Positions 51,366 through 60,989 of a stretch of 64,000 bases of DNA are shown here, in pieces. Where the stretch lies: contig JAGAXM010000002.1 of the NCBI GenBank assembly GCA_017940895.1, positions 88,520 through 152,519 of the forward strand. The letters are read 5' to 3'. The notes under the pieces were generated by a model. The model worked only from the letters and a program-made list of their open reading frames with translations. It was not told the origin of the DNA and did no database searches. The DNA is from Clostridiales bacterium. GTDB taxonomy: Bacteria; Bacillota; Clostridia; Saccharofermentanales; Saccharofermentanaceae. Made by a program: the position numbers and the translations under genes. Position 1 is the first letter of the stretch, and every line of letters begins with the position of its first letter.

Positions 51366-52775
51366 ATGGATATATGTGCAGTTGTAATGGCGGCAGGCGA
51401 TGGTAAGAGGATGAAGTCCTCTCACTCCAAGGTAGTGCATCAGGTTGCAGGTAAGCCGATAGTAAAGTGGGTTTACGATGCCCTTTGTGAGGCGGGCTGC
51501 GAAGAGCAGGTTTACATCGTAGGCGAGAAGCAGGAAGAGATAAGAGATGTTCTTGGTGAAGGCGTCGCTTATGTGTTCCAGGAGCAGCGCTTGGGTACCG
51601 GACATGCGGTCATGCAGGCAGAGCCTTTCCTTGAAGGAAGAGGCGGATATGTTATCGTTCTTCCCGGCGACTGTCCGATGGTAAGTGCAGTTACGATCGA
51701 CAAGGCTCTGACCAAGATGGAGCACGGTGATTATGCAGCGGTCGTAATCACTGCAAGAGCGGATGATCCGACAGGTTACGGAAGAGTCGTAAGAGACGAG
51801 AAGGACAATGTATTAAGGATCGTCGAGCACAGAGACTGTAACGAAGACGAGCTCAAGATAAGAGAGATCAACTCCTCGATGTATGTGTTCAAGACATCGC
51901 TGCTTCTGTCGGCACTCGGAAGACTTTCCGCACAGAATGCCCAGAAGGAATATTACCTTACCGATACGATCGGCATCCTCATTAAGGACGGCGGAACGGT
52001 AGGTTCCGTTGTATGTGATTTTGAAGATACACTCGGCGTCAATGACAGATACCAGCTCATGCAGGCAAGCAAGATCATGAACAAGAGGATCTTGAGAAAG
52101 CACATGATGAACGGTGTCGAGATCGTCGATGAGGATTCGACTTGGATCCACTCCGCAGTCGAGATCGGAAGAGATACGATCATTCTTCCGGGCACAAGAC
52201 TTATGGGCAACACCATCATCGGAGAGGACTGCATCATCGGTGAGAATACAAGACTTGACGGAGTGCAGGTCGGCAACGGTACGACCGTGGATTCGTCCAT
52301 CGCGACGGAGTCGATCATCGGCGCTGACTGCCGCATCGGACCGTTCTCACACATAAGACCCGGATCGCTCATCAAGGATCATGTAACGATCGGTGCATAC
52401 GTAGAGATCAAGAGTTCCGAGATTGACGAGTACACAAGAGCAAGACACCTTACTTACATCGGTGACTCCAAGGTCGGTAAGAATGTTAACTTCGGATGCG
52501 GAACGGTTACCTGTAACTACGATGGTGTCGACAAGGTCGGATGTACGATCGAAGATAACGTATTCATCGGCGGTAACTCCAACATCCTCGCTTCGGTCGT
52601 CTTAGGTCACGACAGTTATATCGCTGCAGGCTCGACGATCACGGATGACGTTCCCGCGCTGGGACTCGGCATCGCCCGTAAGAAGCAGGAGAACAAAGAG
52701 GACTGGGTAGCCAAGAAAAACCGTATGCGCGGAGCGAATTATATCAAGCTCGATACACGCCGTTCGGAGGTCTGA
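51366..52775 (+). CDS. glmU: GlmU, UDP-N-acetylglucosamine pyrophosphorylase/GlcN-1-P acetyltransferase
   Basis: From the ATG at 51366 the protein is 469 aa. The N-terminal uridyltransferase has VVMAAGDGKRMKSSHSKVVH and LPGDCPMVS. The C-terminal left-handed beta-helix has hexapeptide repeats (for example IIGEDCIIGENTRLDG) and the acetyltransferase segment TYIGDSKVGKNVNFGCGTVTCNYDG. It makes UDP-GlcNAc for peptidoglycan and teichoic acids. TATAAT (51323-51328) lies 37 nt upstream. It heads glmU-pth-mfd. Confidence 0.95.
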   Translation: MDICAVVMAAGDGKRMKSSHSKVVHQVAGKPIVKWVYDALCEAGCEEQVYIVGEKQEEIRDVLGEGVAYVFQEQRLGTGHAVMQAEPFLEGRGGYVIVLPGDCPMVSAVTIDKALTKMEHGDYAAVVITARADDPTGYGRVVRDEKDNVLRIVEHRDCNEDELKIREINSSMYVFKTSLLLSALGRLSAQNAQKEYYLTDTIGILIKDGGTVGSVVCDFEDTLGVNDRYQLMQASKIMNKRILRKHMMNGVEIVDEDSTWIHSAVEIGRDTIILPGTRLMGNTIIGEDCIIGENTRLDGVQVGNGTTVDSSIATESIIGADCRIGPFSHIRPGSLIKDHVTIGAYVEIKSSEIDEYTRARHLTYIGDSKVGKNVNFGCGTVTCNYDGVDKVGCTIEDNVFIGGNSNILASVVLGHDSYIAAGSTITDDVPALGLGIARKKQENKEDWVAKKNRMRGANYIKLDTRRSEV

Positions 52776-52780
52776 TACGG

Positions 52781-53326
52781 ATGTCTGATGCGTGGCTGAT
52801 CGCAGGTCTCGGCAACCCCGGGAATAAGTACGCTTATACATGGCATAACTGCGGATTCTTAACTCTCGACATGCTCGCCGAGAGGAATAATATCCGTGTG
52901 GACAGGACGCAGTTTCATGCTCTTTTCGGCAAGGGGAAAATAGGCGGGAACGACGTGTTCCTGATGAAGCCCAATACTTTCATGAACAACTCGGGACAGG
53001 CAGTGGGACCTTTCGCGGCATACTACAAGATAGACCCGTCGCACATCATCATCGTGTACGACGACATTGATATCGAGGCGGGAACGATACGCGTAAGAGC
53101 CAAGGGCAGTGCGGGTACGCATAACGGCATGAAGTCCGTCATTCAGTATCTGGGCACACAGGAGTTTCCGCGCGTAAGGATCGGAACGGGTCCCGTGCCC
53201 GAGACGACGGATCTGATCACATTCGTCCTGCAGGATATTCCGAAGGACTTAAGGCAGAAGATGTACGATTCTTTCGAGGAGGGCTGCAAGGCCTGCGAGG
53301 ATATCGTCAATGGCAAAAGAGATTAA
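52781..53326 (+). CDS. pth: Peptidyl-tRNA hydrolase
   Basis: The 181-residue protein begins WLIAGLGNPGNKYAYTWHNCGFLTLD, with the catalytic His in the WHN motif (usually RHN; here the Arg is Trp). FLMKPNTFMNNSGQAV and VYDDIDIEAGTIRVRAKGSAGTHNGMKSV follow. It recycles tRNA from prematurely released peptidyl-tRNA. It starts 5 nt after glmU and overlaps mfd by 17 nt. Confidence 0.95.
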   Translation: MSDAWLIAGLGNPGNKYAYTWHNCGFLTLDMLAERNNIRVDRTQFHALFGKGKIGGNDVFLMKPNTFMNNSGQAVGPFAAYYKIDPSHIIIVYDDIDIEAGTIRVRAKGSAGTHNGMKSVIQYLGTQEFPRVRIGTGPVPETTDLITFVLQDIPKDLRQKMYDSFEEGCKACEDIVNGKRD

Positions 53327-56300
53327 AGAATTACTCGAGAAGATAAGTCTGGATAAGACTCTGATGTCTGCCATGGAGCAGGCGGTGCTTAAGGGAGGTC
53401 CCGTTAATATAACGGGACTTTGTGAGCAGCAGAAAGGGTATATCATCTCGGCGCTTGCATATAAGTACGACAAGAAACCTGTCGTCATCGTCTCTGACAT
53501 AACCCGCGCGAAAGCGCTTATCGGCGGCATGGCTCCGTTCACGGGAACGGACGTGCCGGTGTTAAAGCCTGCGGAGCTCTCGCTCGTATCGGCTGTGGCT
53601 TCTTCACACGAGAATGAAAGTGAGCGGACGGGCGTCATCGCCAAGATCGTAAACTGCAATCTCGATGCGGCGGTGATCTGCGCGCCGGCACTGCTTAACA
53701 AGATGCCTTCCGCGGAAGAGTTCAAAAAGAAGTTTATCAAGCTGACATTGGGCAAGGCATACGATCCGGTCAAGCTCGTCTCCGATCTGTCATTAAGCGG
53801 TTACGAGAGAGTCGGCATGGTATCGGGACAGGGCGAGTTCTCCGCAAGAGGAGACGTCATCGATGTGTTCCCGCCCGACATGGATCAGCCTGTAAGAATC
53901 AGTTTCTTCGATGATGAGATAGACCAGCTTAAGACTTTTAACCCCGATGACCAGAGGTCGATAGAGGGCTTGAAGAAGGTCGTGATCTGCCCCGCGTTCC
54001 TGTATACGTTTACGGAGGAGCAGCGTAACAAGATCAGCTCGGATATGATCCACGCGGCTGCGTTCGACATCAACAAGATGAATTCGAATTCGCAAAGGTC
54101 CGTCGGCGAGATCCTCGAGAGATACAGCCAGGCTGACTCGGAGGCGATCAGGCAGGGCATGAGGATATCCGCCCTCGCAAGATGGATCGGCGTCATCAAT
54201 CCTTCCGCACACAGCGTGCTTGAGTACATCAATCCGAACCGCATGATGCTGTTCGTAGATGAGTTCTCCGAAGCACGAAGCAGGATCGACGGTTATAACG
54301 CGGACTTCGCTACAAGAATAAAGAGTGCCTATGAGCTGGGCCAGGCTCCGTCCTGCGCTTACGATTCGGTATTTAAGATCCCCGATGCGATGAAGGCTCT
54401 GGATTCTCATGCGGGCACGGTGACGCTCGCCTGTCTTAAGTCTTCCATGAGCGGTCTTCCCGGAGGACAGACTATAAGCTGCCCCGGACTGTCGACGGAC
54501 AACTGGGTCGGCCGCGACGATAATCTTATCAACTACATAAAGAACGGTGCCGGTACTTATTCGTCCGAGATCGTGTTCATGATCACAGGTACATCAAGAT
54601 GCGACTCGTTCAGACAGAGGATGCTCGAAGGCGGGATTGATATCAACATCATAAGCAAGGCTCTGCCGTCGGGCTTCGAGTATCCCGCAGCAGGACTTGT
54701 TCTTATCGGCGAGCAGGAGATCTTCGGCAGCGAAAAGAAGCACGTCCAGAAGAAGAGCGGCGGAGCCAGGATCACCTTTTTCGGTGATGTCGCGCCGGGC
54801 GATTACGTCGTCCATGACGTTCACGGTATCGGTCTGTATGAGGGTATCGTCAACCTCAAGATGGGCAAGTCCTCACAGGACTACCTGAAGATCAACTATG
54901 CCAAGAACGCGGTCATATATCTTCCTGTTGACAAGATCGATAAGCTGTCGAAATACGTCGGTCCCGGAGGCAAGCAGCCGAAGCTGTCGAGCCTCGATTC
55001 GCAGGAGTGGAAGAAGAATGTCGAGAGGGCAAGATCGTCTGTTAAGAAACTTGCTTTCGACCTTGTGAAACTGTATGCGGTACGACGCGCCAACAAGGGC
55101 TTCGCATGCGGCCCCGACGACTCGTATCAGAAGGAGTTCGAGGAGAGTTTTCCTTACGAGGAGACCTCGGATCAGATCGCGGCTATCAGAGATATAAAGA
55201 ACGATATGGAGTCCGTCATCCCGATGGACAGACTCCTGTGCGGAGACGTCGGTTTCGGTAAGACCGAGGTCGCATTCAGGGCGATATTCAAGTGTGTCAT
55301 GAACGGCAGGCAGGCTTTCATGCTCGCGCCCACCACGCTTCTTGCCCAGCAGCATTACGATAATTTCAAGGAGCGTCTCGGTGCTTTCCCGTTAAGAGTG
55401 GTGCTGCTGTCGAGATTTGTTCCCGCGAATATCATCAAACAAAATCTTCAGGACATTAAAGAAGGCAAGGCGGATGTTGTTATCGGAACGCACCGCATAC
55501 TCTCGGATGACGTTGTACCGAATAAGCTGGGTCTTCTCGTCGTCGATGAGGAGCAGAGATTCGGCGTTAACCACAAAGAGAAGATCAAGGCGATGAGGGC
55601 GAATATAGATGTCCTCACTCTGACCGCCACACCTATCCCGAGAACGCTTCATATGTCGATGTCGGGAATACGCGATATCTCGATGCTGTCGGAGGCTCCG
55701 CTTAACCGCCGTCCCGTTCAGACATATGTTATGGAATATGACGAAGAGATATGCGTGCAGGCGTGCCTTCGCGAGATATCAAGAGGAGGTCAGGTCTTCT
55801 GGCTTCACAACAAGACCGGTGATATCGATACGGTCGCTGCGCATCTTAAGGAGATCATGCCGGGTGTCAGGGTCGTCTATGCCCACGGCAAGATGAGCGA
55901 GCATCAGATGGAGAAGATAGTCGAGTCATTCATCAGGGGTGAGGCGGATATTCTCGTGTGTACGACGATCATCGAGTCGGGCGTTGATATGCCTAATGTA
56001 AATACAATGATAGTAGAGAAGGCGGACGGATTCGGCCTGTCTCAGCTTTATCAGATCAAGGGACGTGTCGGAAGATCCGACCGTCAGGCGTATGCATATA
56101 TCACTTATCTTCCGGACAAGGACATGTCTTCCGATGCGCGTAAGAGACTCATGGCGATCCGCGAGTTTACGGAGCTCGGTTCGGGCGTTAAGATCGCACT
56201 TCGTGACCTCGAGGTAAGAGGCGCGGGCAACCTTCTCGGCGCAGAGCAGCACGGACAGATGGATGTCATCGGATATGAGCTTTACTGCAGAATGCTCGAC

Positions 56301-56804
56301 GAGGAGATCAAGCATCTTAACGAGACGGGAGACACTGAGTTCAAGCTCCCGCTTCAGGTCAATGTCGAGATCGACTTCGACTCTTATATACCTCCTTCGT
56401 ATATTCAGGACGAGGCTTTACGTATGGCGGCTTACAGAAGGATCGGTGCGATCGCATCGCAGAAGGATGCCGACGATATCATCGACGAATTGACCGACCG
56501 TTACGGTCAGCCTCCCAAGCAGGTCGAGTTCCTCACGAATGTCGCGCTCATCAAGGCTCTTGCAAGTCAGGCCGGATTCGAGAAGGTTTGCATCAGGGAG
56601 ACCGGCGTGCTTCTGTATTTCGCCTCGGACCGTAAGGCGGACTTCGAGACGGTGAGTATACTTCTCTCGCGCCCCGAGTATCAGGGACGTATCCTTTTCT
56701 GCGCGCAGGAAAAGCCGTATCTTCATTACAAACCAAAGGATAAGGACAGGGGCCGGACGGCCACGGATGCGATAAACATTCTTAACATTCTCATAAAATC
56801 TTAA
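53310..56804 (+). CDS. mfd: Mfd, transcription-repair coupling factor
   Basis: The 1164-residue protein has the full Mfd plan: UvrB-homology region near the N-terminus (GYERVGMVSGQGEFSARGDVIDVFP), CarD-like RNA-polymerase interaction domain (GDYVVHDVHGIGLYEGI), RecG-like helicase with Walker A CGDVGFGKTEVA, DEEQRFG, TATPIPRTL and RVGRSDRQAYAY, and a C-terminal TRCF domain. It removes stalled RNA polymerase and recruits UvrA. The pth-mfd order is conserved in Firmicutes. Confidence 0.95.
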   Translation: MAKEIKELLEKISLDKTLMSAMEQAVLKGGPVNITGLCEQQKGYIISALAYKYDKKPVVIVSDITRAKALIGGMAPFTGTDVPVLKPAELSLVSAVASSHENESERTGVIAKIVNCNLDAAVICAPALLNKMPSAEEFKKKFIKLTLGKAYDPVKLVSDLSLSGYERVGMVSGQGEFSARGDVIDVFPPDMDQPVRISFFDDEIDQLKTFNPDDQRSIEGLKKVVICPAFLYTFTEEQRNKISSDMIHAAAFDINKMNSNSQRSVGEILERYSQADSEAIRQGMRISALARWIGVINPSAHSVLEYINPNRMMLFVDEFSEARSRIDGYNADFATRIKSAYELGQAPSCAYDSVFKIPDAMKALDSHAGTVTLACLKSSMSGLPGGQTISCPGLSTDNWVGRDDNLINYIKNGAGTYSSEIVFMITGTSRCDSFRQRMLEGGIDINIISKALPSGFEYPAAGLVLIGEQEIFGSEKKHVQKKSGGARITFFGDVAPGDYVVHDVHGIGLYEGIVNLKMGKSSQDYLKINYAKNAVIYLPVDKIDKLSKYVGPGGKQPKLSSLDSQEWKKNVERARSSVKKLAFDLVKLYAVRRANKGFACGPDDSYQKEFEESFPYEETSDQIAAIRDIKNDMESVIPMDRLLCGDVGFGKTEVAFRAIFKCVMNGRQAFMLAPTTLLAQQHYDNFKERLGAFPLRVVLLSRFVPANIIKQNLQDIKEGKADVVIGTHRILSDDVVPNKLGLLVVDEEQRFGVNHKEKIKAMRANIDVLTLTATPIPRTLHMSMSGIRDISMLSEAPLNRRPVQTYVMEYDEEICVQACLREISRGGQVFWLHNKTGDIDTVAAHLKEIMPGVRVVYAHGKMSEHQMEKIVESFIRGEADILVCTTIIESGVDMPNVNTMIVEKADGFGLSQLYQIKGRVGRSDRQAYAYITYLPDKDMSSDARKRLMAIREFTELGSGVKIALRDLEVRGAGNLLGAEQHGQMDVIGYELYCRMLDEEIKHLNETGDTEFKLPLQVNVEIDFDSYIPPSYIQDEALRMAAYRRIGAIASQKDADDIIDELTDRYGQPPKQVEFLTNVALIKALASQAGFEKVCIRETGVLLYFASDRKADFETVSILLSRPEYQGRILFCAQEKPYLHYKPKDKDRGRTATDAINILNILIKS

Positions 56805-56849
56805 TGGTATGATGTGATTACAATCTAAGTCCATCAGGGGAGGACCATT

Positions 56850-58283
56850 ATGCTTAAGACGGTGAAAGACGTTAAGAAATTTGTCGTGGAAAACGACATC
56901 AGGATGATCGATTTCCGTATGATCGATATCAACGGAAGGTGGCACCACCTAACGATCCCGGCAGAAAGATTCTCGGAAGACACAATGATATCAGGTATCG
57001 GCTTCGACGGAAGCAATTACGGTTTTGCTCCTGTCGAGAAGAGCGACATGGTATTTATTCCGGATCTGTCGAGCGCACAGATCGATCCTTTCTGTGAGAT
57101 CGCGACTCTCGCCATGATCGGCGACGTCAGAGTTATCGGCAAGGATGCCAATATTCCGTTCAACCAGGAGCCCCGTAACGTAAGCAAGCGTGCGGAGGAG
57201 TATATGAGGGAGACCGGTGTAGCCGATACTTTCCTTCTCGGACCCGAGTTCGAGTTCTATGTATTCGATGAGGTGTCCTACGAGAACAAGCCTCAGGCTG
57301 CGGGCTTCACGATCGACGGCGAAGAGGCTTTCTGGAATACGGGCAATAATGCTTACGGCGGCAACGGATATCAGACTCCTCATCAGGGCGGATATCATGC
57401 AGCGCCTCCGCAGGATATCGGATACGACTACAGATCCCGAGTTACCATGGAGATGGAGAAGCAGGGCATTCAGGTCCGCTACCACCATCACGAGGTCGGC
57501 GGTCCCGGTCAGATGGAGATCGAGGTCGAGTTCGATTCCATGACCAACATGGCAGACAAAACCATGCTCACAAAGTACATCATCAAGAACGAAGCGGTAA
57601 TGGAGGGCAAGACTGCGACCTTCATGCCTAAGCCTATCTACGGCGAGGCGGGCTCCGGTATGCATGTCCATATGCTTATGTTCAAGGAGGGAAAGCCCGT
57701 ATTCTACGATGAAAACGGTTATTCCGGTCTTTCCGAGACGGCTCTGCACTTTATAGGCGGCGTTCTGCGTCATGTCCCCGCGATATGCGCATTCTCCAAT
57801 CCTTCTACTAATTCATATAAGAGACTGCTTCCGGGCTTTGAGGCTCCGGTAACGATCGGCTATGCTACGGCAAACAGATCTGCCGTCATCCGCATCCCGG
57901 CCTATGCGAAGAATCCCGACAAGAAGAGGTTCGAGCTTCGTAACCCCGATGCTACGTGCAATCCCTACTACTGCTACGCGGCTATCCTCATGGCGGGTCT
58001 CGACGGTATTAAGAACAAGATCGACCCTGAGAAGGAAGGCTACGGCCCGTATGACTTCAATCTTTTCGAGCTGTCTGAGGAGGATAAGAAGAAGATAAAG
58101 GGCTTGCCGAAGTCTCTGGGCTCCGCTCTCAAGGCTCTCGAAAAGGATCACGCGTTCCTCACGGAAGGCGGAGTGTTCCCGGAGGAGCTCATCGAGCTGT
58201 GGATCAAAAACAAGCGCGAAGACCTCAAAAAACACGTCGCGATGCCCACTCCGATGGAATACCAGATGTATTACGATCTCTAA
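56850..58283 (+). CDS. glnA: Glutamine synthetase type I without an adenylylation tyrosine
   Basis: The 477-residue enzyme has the beta-grasp N-terminus (IRMIDFRMIDINGRWHHLTIP), GPEFEFYVFDEV, HHHEVGGPGQMEIEVEFDS, FMPKPIYGEAGSGMHVHM and NRSAVIRIP. It condenses glutamate and ammonia with ATP. The segment that carries the adenylylated Tyr in enteric enzymes (NLYDLPPEE) reads NLFELSEED, with Phe406, so regulation by adenylylation is excluded, as in many Firmicutes. GGGGAGG precedes the ATG. It is monocistronic. Confidence 0.95.
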   Translation: MLKTVKDVKKFVVENDIRMIDFRMIDINGRWHHLTIPAERFSEDTMISGIGFDGSNYGFAPVEKSDMVFIPDLSSAQIDPFCEIATLAMIGDVRVIGKDANIPFNQEPRNVSKRAEEYMRETGVADTFLLGPEFEFYVFDEVSYENKPQAAGFTIDGEEAFWNTGNNAYGGNGYQTPHQGGYHAAPPQDIGYDYRSRVTMEMEKQGIQVRYHHHEVGGPGQMEIEVEFDSMTNMADKTMLTKYIIKNEAVMEGKTATFMPKPIYGEAGSGMHVHMLMFKEGKPVFYDENGYSGLSETALHFIGGVLRHVPAICAFSNPSTNSYKRLLPGFEAPVTIGYATANRSAVIRIPAYAKNPDKKRFELRNPDATCNPYYCYAAILMAGLDGIKNKIDPEKEGYGPYDFNLFELSEEDKKKIKGLPKSLGSALKALEKDHAFLTEGGVFPEELIELWIKNKREDLKKHVAMPTPMEYQMYYDL

Positions 58284-58339
58284 TATCACAAAAAACACCA
58301 TACAGTTATCGTCAATCTGTATATAATTGGGCAACAGAC

Positions 58340-58367
58340 TTGAAATAATTTGTTTACAAAGTATAAT
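58340..58367 (+). promoter_or_regulatory. Candidate promoter of the coiled-coil protein
   Basis: TTGAAA (58340-58345), 16 nt, TATAAT (58362-58367), about 50 nt upstream of the ATG at 58419. Confidence 0.6.
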
Positions 58368-58418
58368 CTATATATCAGTAAGATTTTATTTTTGTAATGT
58401 TATGGTGGGGTGGAAATC

Positions 58419-59645
58419 ATGGCAGGCTTTTTCGATGTTATAAAGGGCAAGAACGAAGGGAACAATAACAACCCTGCAGTTGAAGTGAATTCGGCAGGAG
58501 AGGTTTCCGGCAGCAGACCCGGAAGTTCCAGCAATGCCAAGGCGAGCGGTTCGACGAAGATCGATTCGCCGGCTGCTTCGTATGCAAGAGAACGTGCGGC
58601 TGCAGCTAAGGCTCAGATCGAAGCTCGTAAGGCAATGGAACAGTCCCGTAAGGCAGGCGGCAAGGAAGAAGAGAAGAAACCTGAAGAGAACGGCGAGAGA
58701 AAGCCTCCCGTTGGTCTTAAGGCTCCTATCAAGAGACCTCCGTCGGCATCAATCAACCGTGCTGCACAGACTCAGAGCAACACCGGTGCCGTTGCAAGCC
58801 ATACCGATGCTGCGGTTAAGCCTATTCATACAGCAAACAAGTCTCCTGCCGCTATCGCAGCAGAGAAGGCTAAGCTCGAACTCGATCAGGCTTTGAGCCG
58901 CGAGGAGCGTGCTGTCAAGGAAGCAGAGAATGCCGCATCCAAGGCAGAGGAAGCAAGGCTTGCAGTTAAGAAGTCCGGCGAAGTCCGTGAGGCTGCAATG
59001 AAGTCTGAGGATGAAGCAGTCAAGAAGGCTAAGGTTGTTGAAGGCGAGTACGCTGCAGCATTCGAGGTTGCACAGAAGGCCGAGGCTGAGGCTGCCGAGG
59101 CACAGAAGAAGGCTGAGGAGGCAATCGCCAAGGCACAGGATGCGATCAAGATCGCTAACCAGAAGAAGACCGAGCATGAAGCGGTAATGTCCGTTGTTCA
59201 GGCTGAGGAGAAGGCGCGTAAGGCTGCAGAGGAGTTTGAGCTTGAAGCTAAGAATTCCGCTACACATGCCGAGGAGCTTGCCAAGTCCACGGCTCAGAAG
59301 GCTGAAGAGGCAAAGACAGCTACCAAGAAGGCTCAGGAAGCATTCGATATTGCCAACCAGAAGAAGCTTGAAGAGGATCACAGGATCGCTGCAGAGAAGG
59401 CTGAGGAAGAGGCTAAGATCGCAGCAGCTAAGGCAAGAGAGAAGGCTGAAGCAGCTGCCAAGAAGTTCGAAGAGGCTATGGCAGCAGCACGTAAGCTCGA
59501 AGAAGAAGCTAAGGCGGCAGCAGAGGCTGCAGCAGCTGAGGCAGCTAAGGCAGAAGAGCTTGCTGCAGAGAAGGCTAAGCTTGATGCGAAGGCAGCAGAA
59601 GAAGCTAAGGCAGAAGTTGCCGAGAAGGCAGAGGAAGCAGTATAA
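58419..59645 (+). CDS. Ala/Lys/Glu-rich long coiled-coil protein
   Basis: The 408-residue product has a short conserved-looking head (MAGFFDVIKGKN), a disordered Ser/Pro/Lys region (to about residue 140) and then about 265 residues of near-continuous heptads built from Ala, Lys, Glu and Gln (AEEAKAAAEAAAAEAAK-like). No signal peptide or membrane helix is present, so it is probably cytoplasmic, perhaps a structural or scaffold protein. TolA-like or apolipoprotein-like similarity would be compositional only. GGTGGGG precedes the ATG. Confidence 0.65.
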   Translation: MAGFFDVIKGKNEGNNNNPAVEVNSAGEVSGSRPGSSSNAKASGSTKIDSPAASYARERAAAAKAQIEARKAMEQSRKAGGKEEEKKPEENGERKPPVGLKAPIKRPPSASINRAAQTQSNTGAVASHTDAAVKPIHTANKSPAAIAAEKAKLELDQALSREERAVKEAENAASKAEEARLAVKKSGEVREAAMKSEDEAVKKAKVVEGEYAAAFEVAQKAEAEAAEAQKKAEEAIAKAQDAIKIANQKKTEHEAVMSVVQAEEKARKAAEEFELEAKNSATHAEELAKSTAQKAEEAKTATKKAQEAFDIANQKKLEEDHRIAAEKAEEEAKIAAAKAREKAEAAAKKFEEAMAAARKLEEEAKAAAEAAAAEAAKAEELAAEKAKLDAKAAEEAKAEVAEKAEEAV

Positions 59646-59674
59646 GGTCTTTTTAAAACGACAAAGTACAATGG

Positions 59675-59700
59675 GAGCCGTCCTTCGGGGCGGCTCTTAC
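59675..59700 (+). terminator. Probable terminator after the coiled-coil gene
   Basis: GAGCCGTCC-TTCG-GGGCGGCTC forms a 9-bp stem, but only TTA follows, so it may be weak. Confidence 0.5.
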
Positions 59701-59702
59701 TA

Positions 59703-59711
59703 TGATATAAT
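59703..59711 (+). promoter_or_regulatory. Extended -10 promoter of tRNA-Arg
   Basis: TGATATAAT (59703-59711) is an extended -10 element, 13 nt before the mature tRNA 5' end. Confidence 0.55.
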
Positions 59712-59724
59712 CTCTTGTGGAAAT

Positions 59725-59799
59725 GCCTCCATAGTTTAATGGATAGAACAGCAGTTTCCGGTACTGCTGGTACGGGTTCGATTCCTGTTGGAGGTGCCA
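59725..59799 (+). tRNA. tRNA-Arg (anticodon CCG), CCA encoded
   Basis: The acceptor stem is GCCTCCA with TGGAGGT (terminal G-U). The D-arm is GTTTAATGGATAGAAC, the anticodon arm GCAGT-TTCCGGT-ACTGC places CCG at 34-36, and the T-arm is ACGGG-TTCGATT-CCTGT. A discriminator G and a genomic CCA follow. It reads CGG codons. Confidence 0.9.
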
Positions 59800-59806
59800 T
59801 GTTCAC

Positions 59807-60055
59807 GGCAAACACCCTCACTACGTACTCGACGCGGAGCGTCTGCGTAAGTCCGTTCGGGAGTGTTTGCCGCTCTCAGAACAAACGGGGCTGCGTAAGT
59901 CCGCTCGGGAGCAGATGTTGCTCTCATACTGAGGTTTCCTATGATGACTGATACGATAGTTGATTACTGCGATGAGCTGAAGGACGGGGTTCGTACCCAC
60001 GGAGCGGTTCAACGATAACCCCTATGCAGATGTTTTTATGAAGAGGGATTTGTAA
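59807..60055 (+). repeat. Structured repeat element, copy B, directly behind tRNA-Arg
   Basis: No gene is seen. GGCAAACAC (59807-59815) and GTGTTTGCC (59863-59871) form an outer stem with an inner GACGC-GGA-GCGTC hairpin. A 21-nt direct repeat beginning CTGCGTAAGTCCG occurs at 59843-59863 and 59891-59911 (one mismatch). The core 59828-59850 also occurs inverted at 49616-49638. From 59940 to 60055 I see nothing beyond a short GGGTTCGTACCC palindrome and the ribosome binding site of the next gene. Confidence 0.6.
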
Positions 60056-60517
60056 ATGATAGAAGTAATTACAGATAAGACATTAAAACCCGTGATCGCA
60101 CGTGAAGTGCTCGAGGCGTTGAAGGAATGGTTCGAGGTCGATGAGAGCCGCGAGCAGTATATCAGGGAGAGCGCGGATCAGATATTTATTGCCGATAAAG
60201 AAGATGATAATTACGCAGGCTTCCTGTGCCTTAAGGAGACAGGTAAGGACACGATCGAACTTGCGGTCATGGGCGTGAAGAAAGAATTCCACCGCCACGG
60301 GATCGGAAGAAAACTTTTCGAGAAGGCGAAGGAGACGGCGGCGAAGGAGGGGTATTCCTTCATGCAGGTCAAGACCGTGAAGATGGGCGTGTACGAGGAT
60401 TATGACATAACGAACCGCTTTTACTTGAGCTGCGGGTTCAAGGAGTTCGAGGTGTTCCCTCTGCTGTGGGACGAGGCAAACCCTTGCCAGATCTATGTGA
60501 TGTCGCTGAAGGACTAA
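60056..60517 (+). CDS. GNAT-family N-acetyltransferase
   Basis: The 153-residue protein has the GNAT core: a beta strand ending IELAVMGVKKEFHRHGIGRKLFEKAKETA (motif A, with HRHGIGRKL as the acetyl-CoA pyrophosphate loop), then FMQVKTV and a RFYLSCGFKEFEVFPL motif B. AGAGGG precedes the ATG. Acceptor unknown. The next gene, 4 nt on, is a second GNAT protein. Confidence 0.85.
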   Translation: MIEVITDKTLKPVIAREVLEALKEWFEVDESREQYIRESADQIFIADKEDDNYAGFLCLKETGKDTIELAVMGVKKEFHRHGIGRKLFEKAKETAAKEGYSFMQVKTVKMGVYEDYDITNRFYLSCGFKEFEVFPLLWDEANPCQIYVMSLKD

Positions 60518-60521
60518 TTGC

Positions 60522-60989
60522 ATGAGAGTGAAGCTCATTAAGGTTAAGGCAGACGAAGTCGGGACCGTGTGGAAGATGCAGGTGCAGGCTTTTCAAGGTC
60601 TGCTCGCGAAGTATCACGATGACGACATAAGTCCCGCGACGGAGCCGTTGTCGCGAGTGGAAGAGAGATTCGCGCAGCCTGAGACGACATATTATTTTAT
60701 CGAGGCTGAAGGCACTCGTGTCGGTGTCATAAGAGTTATCGACAGGAACGACGGGAGCCGCAAGAGGATCTCTCCTCTGTGGATCATGGAGGAGTACAGG
60801 GGTAAGGGTTACGCACAGGACGCGATGAAAGCGGCGGAAGAAATCCACGGCAGAACCAACTGGTGTCTCGACACGATCTTGCAGGAGAAGGGTAACATTC
60901 ACCTGTATGAGAAGATGGGTTACCGTCAGACGGGGCGGATCGACCACATCAAAGACGGCATGGATATCGTTTACTTCGAGAAGGACTGA
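60522..60989 (+). CDS. GNAT-family N-acetyltransferase (second)
   Basis: The 155-residue protein has GVIRVIDRNDGSRKRISPLWIMEEYRGKGYAQDAMKAAEE, where EYRGKGYAQ is the acetyl-CoA binding loop, and a C-terminal HLYEKMGYRQTGR. It is co-directional with the other GNAT gene but not closely similar, so this is a pair of distinct acetyltransferases. Its stop abuts that of the convergent aldo/keto reductase gene. Confidence 0.85.
   Translation: MRVKLIKVKADEVGTVWKMQVQAFQGLLAKYHDDDISPATEPLSRVEERFAQPETTYYFIEAEGTRVGVIRVIDRNDGSRKRISPLWIMEEYRGKGYAQDAMKAAEEIHGRTNWCLDTILQEKGNIHLYEKMGYRQTGRIDHIKDGMDIVYFEKD

Noticed and set aside
59960..60010. GGGGTTCGTACCC resembling a tRNA T-arm, possible second or truncated tRNA behind tRNA-Arg.
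   Set aside because: No acceptor, D- or anticodon arm can be built around it; it is a short palindrome only.
59725..60055. A genomic island integrated at tRNA-Arg.
   Set aside because: No integrase or repeated tRNA 3' end is found downstream; the following genes look ordinary.
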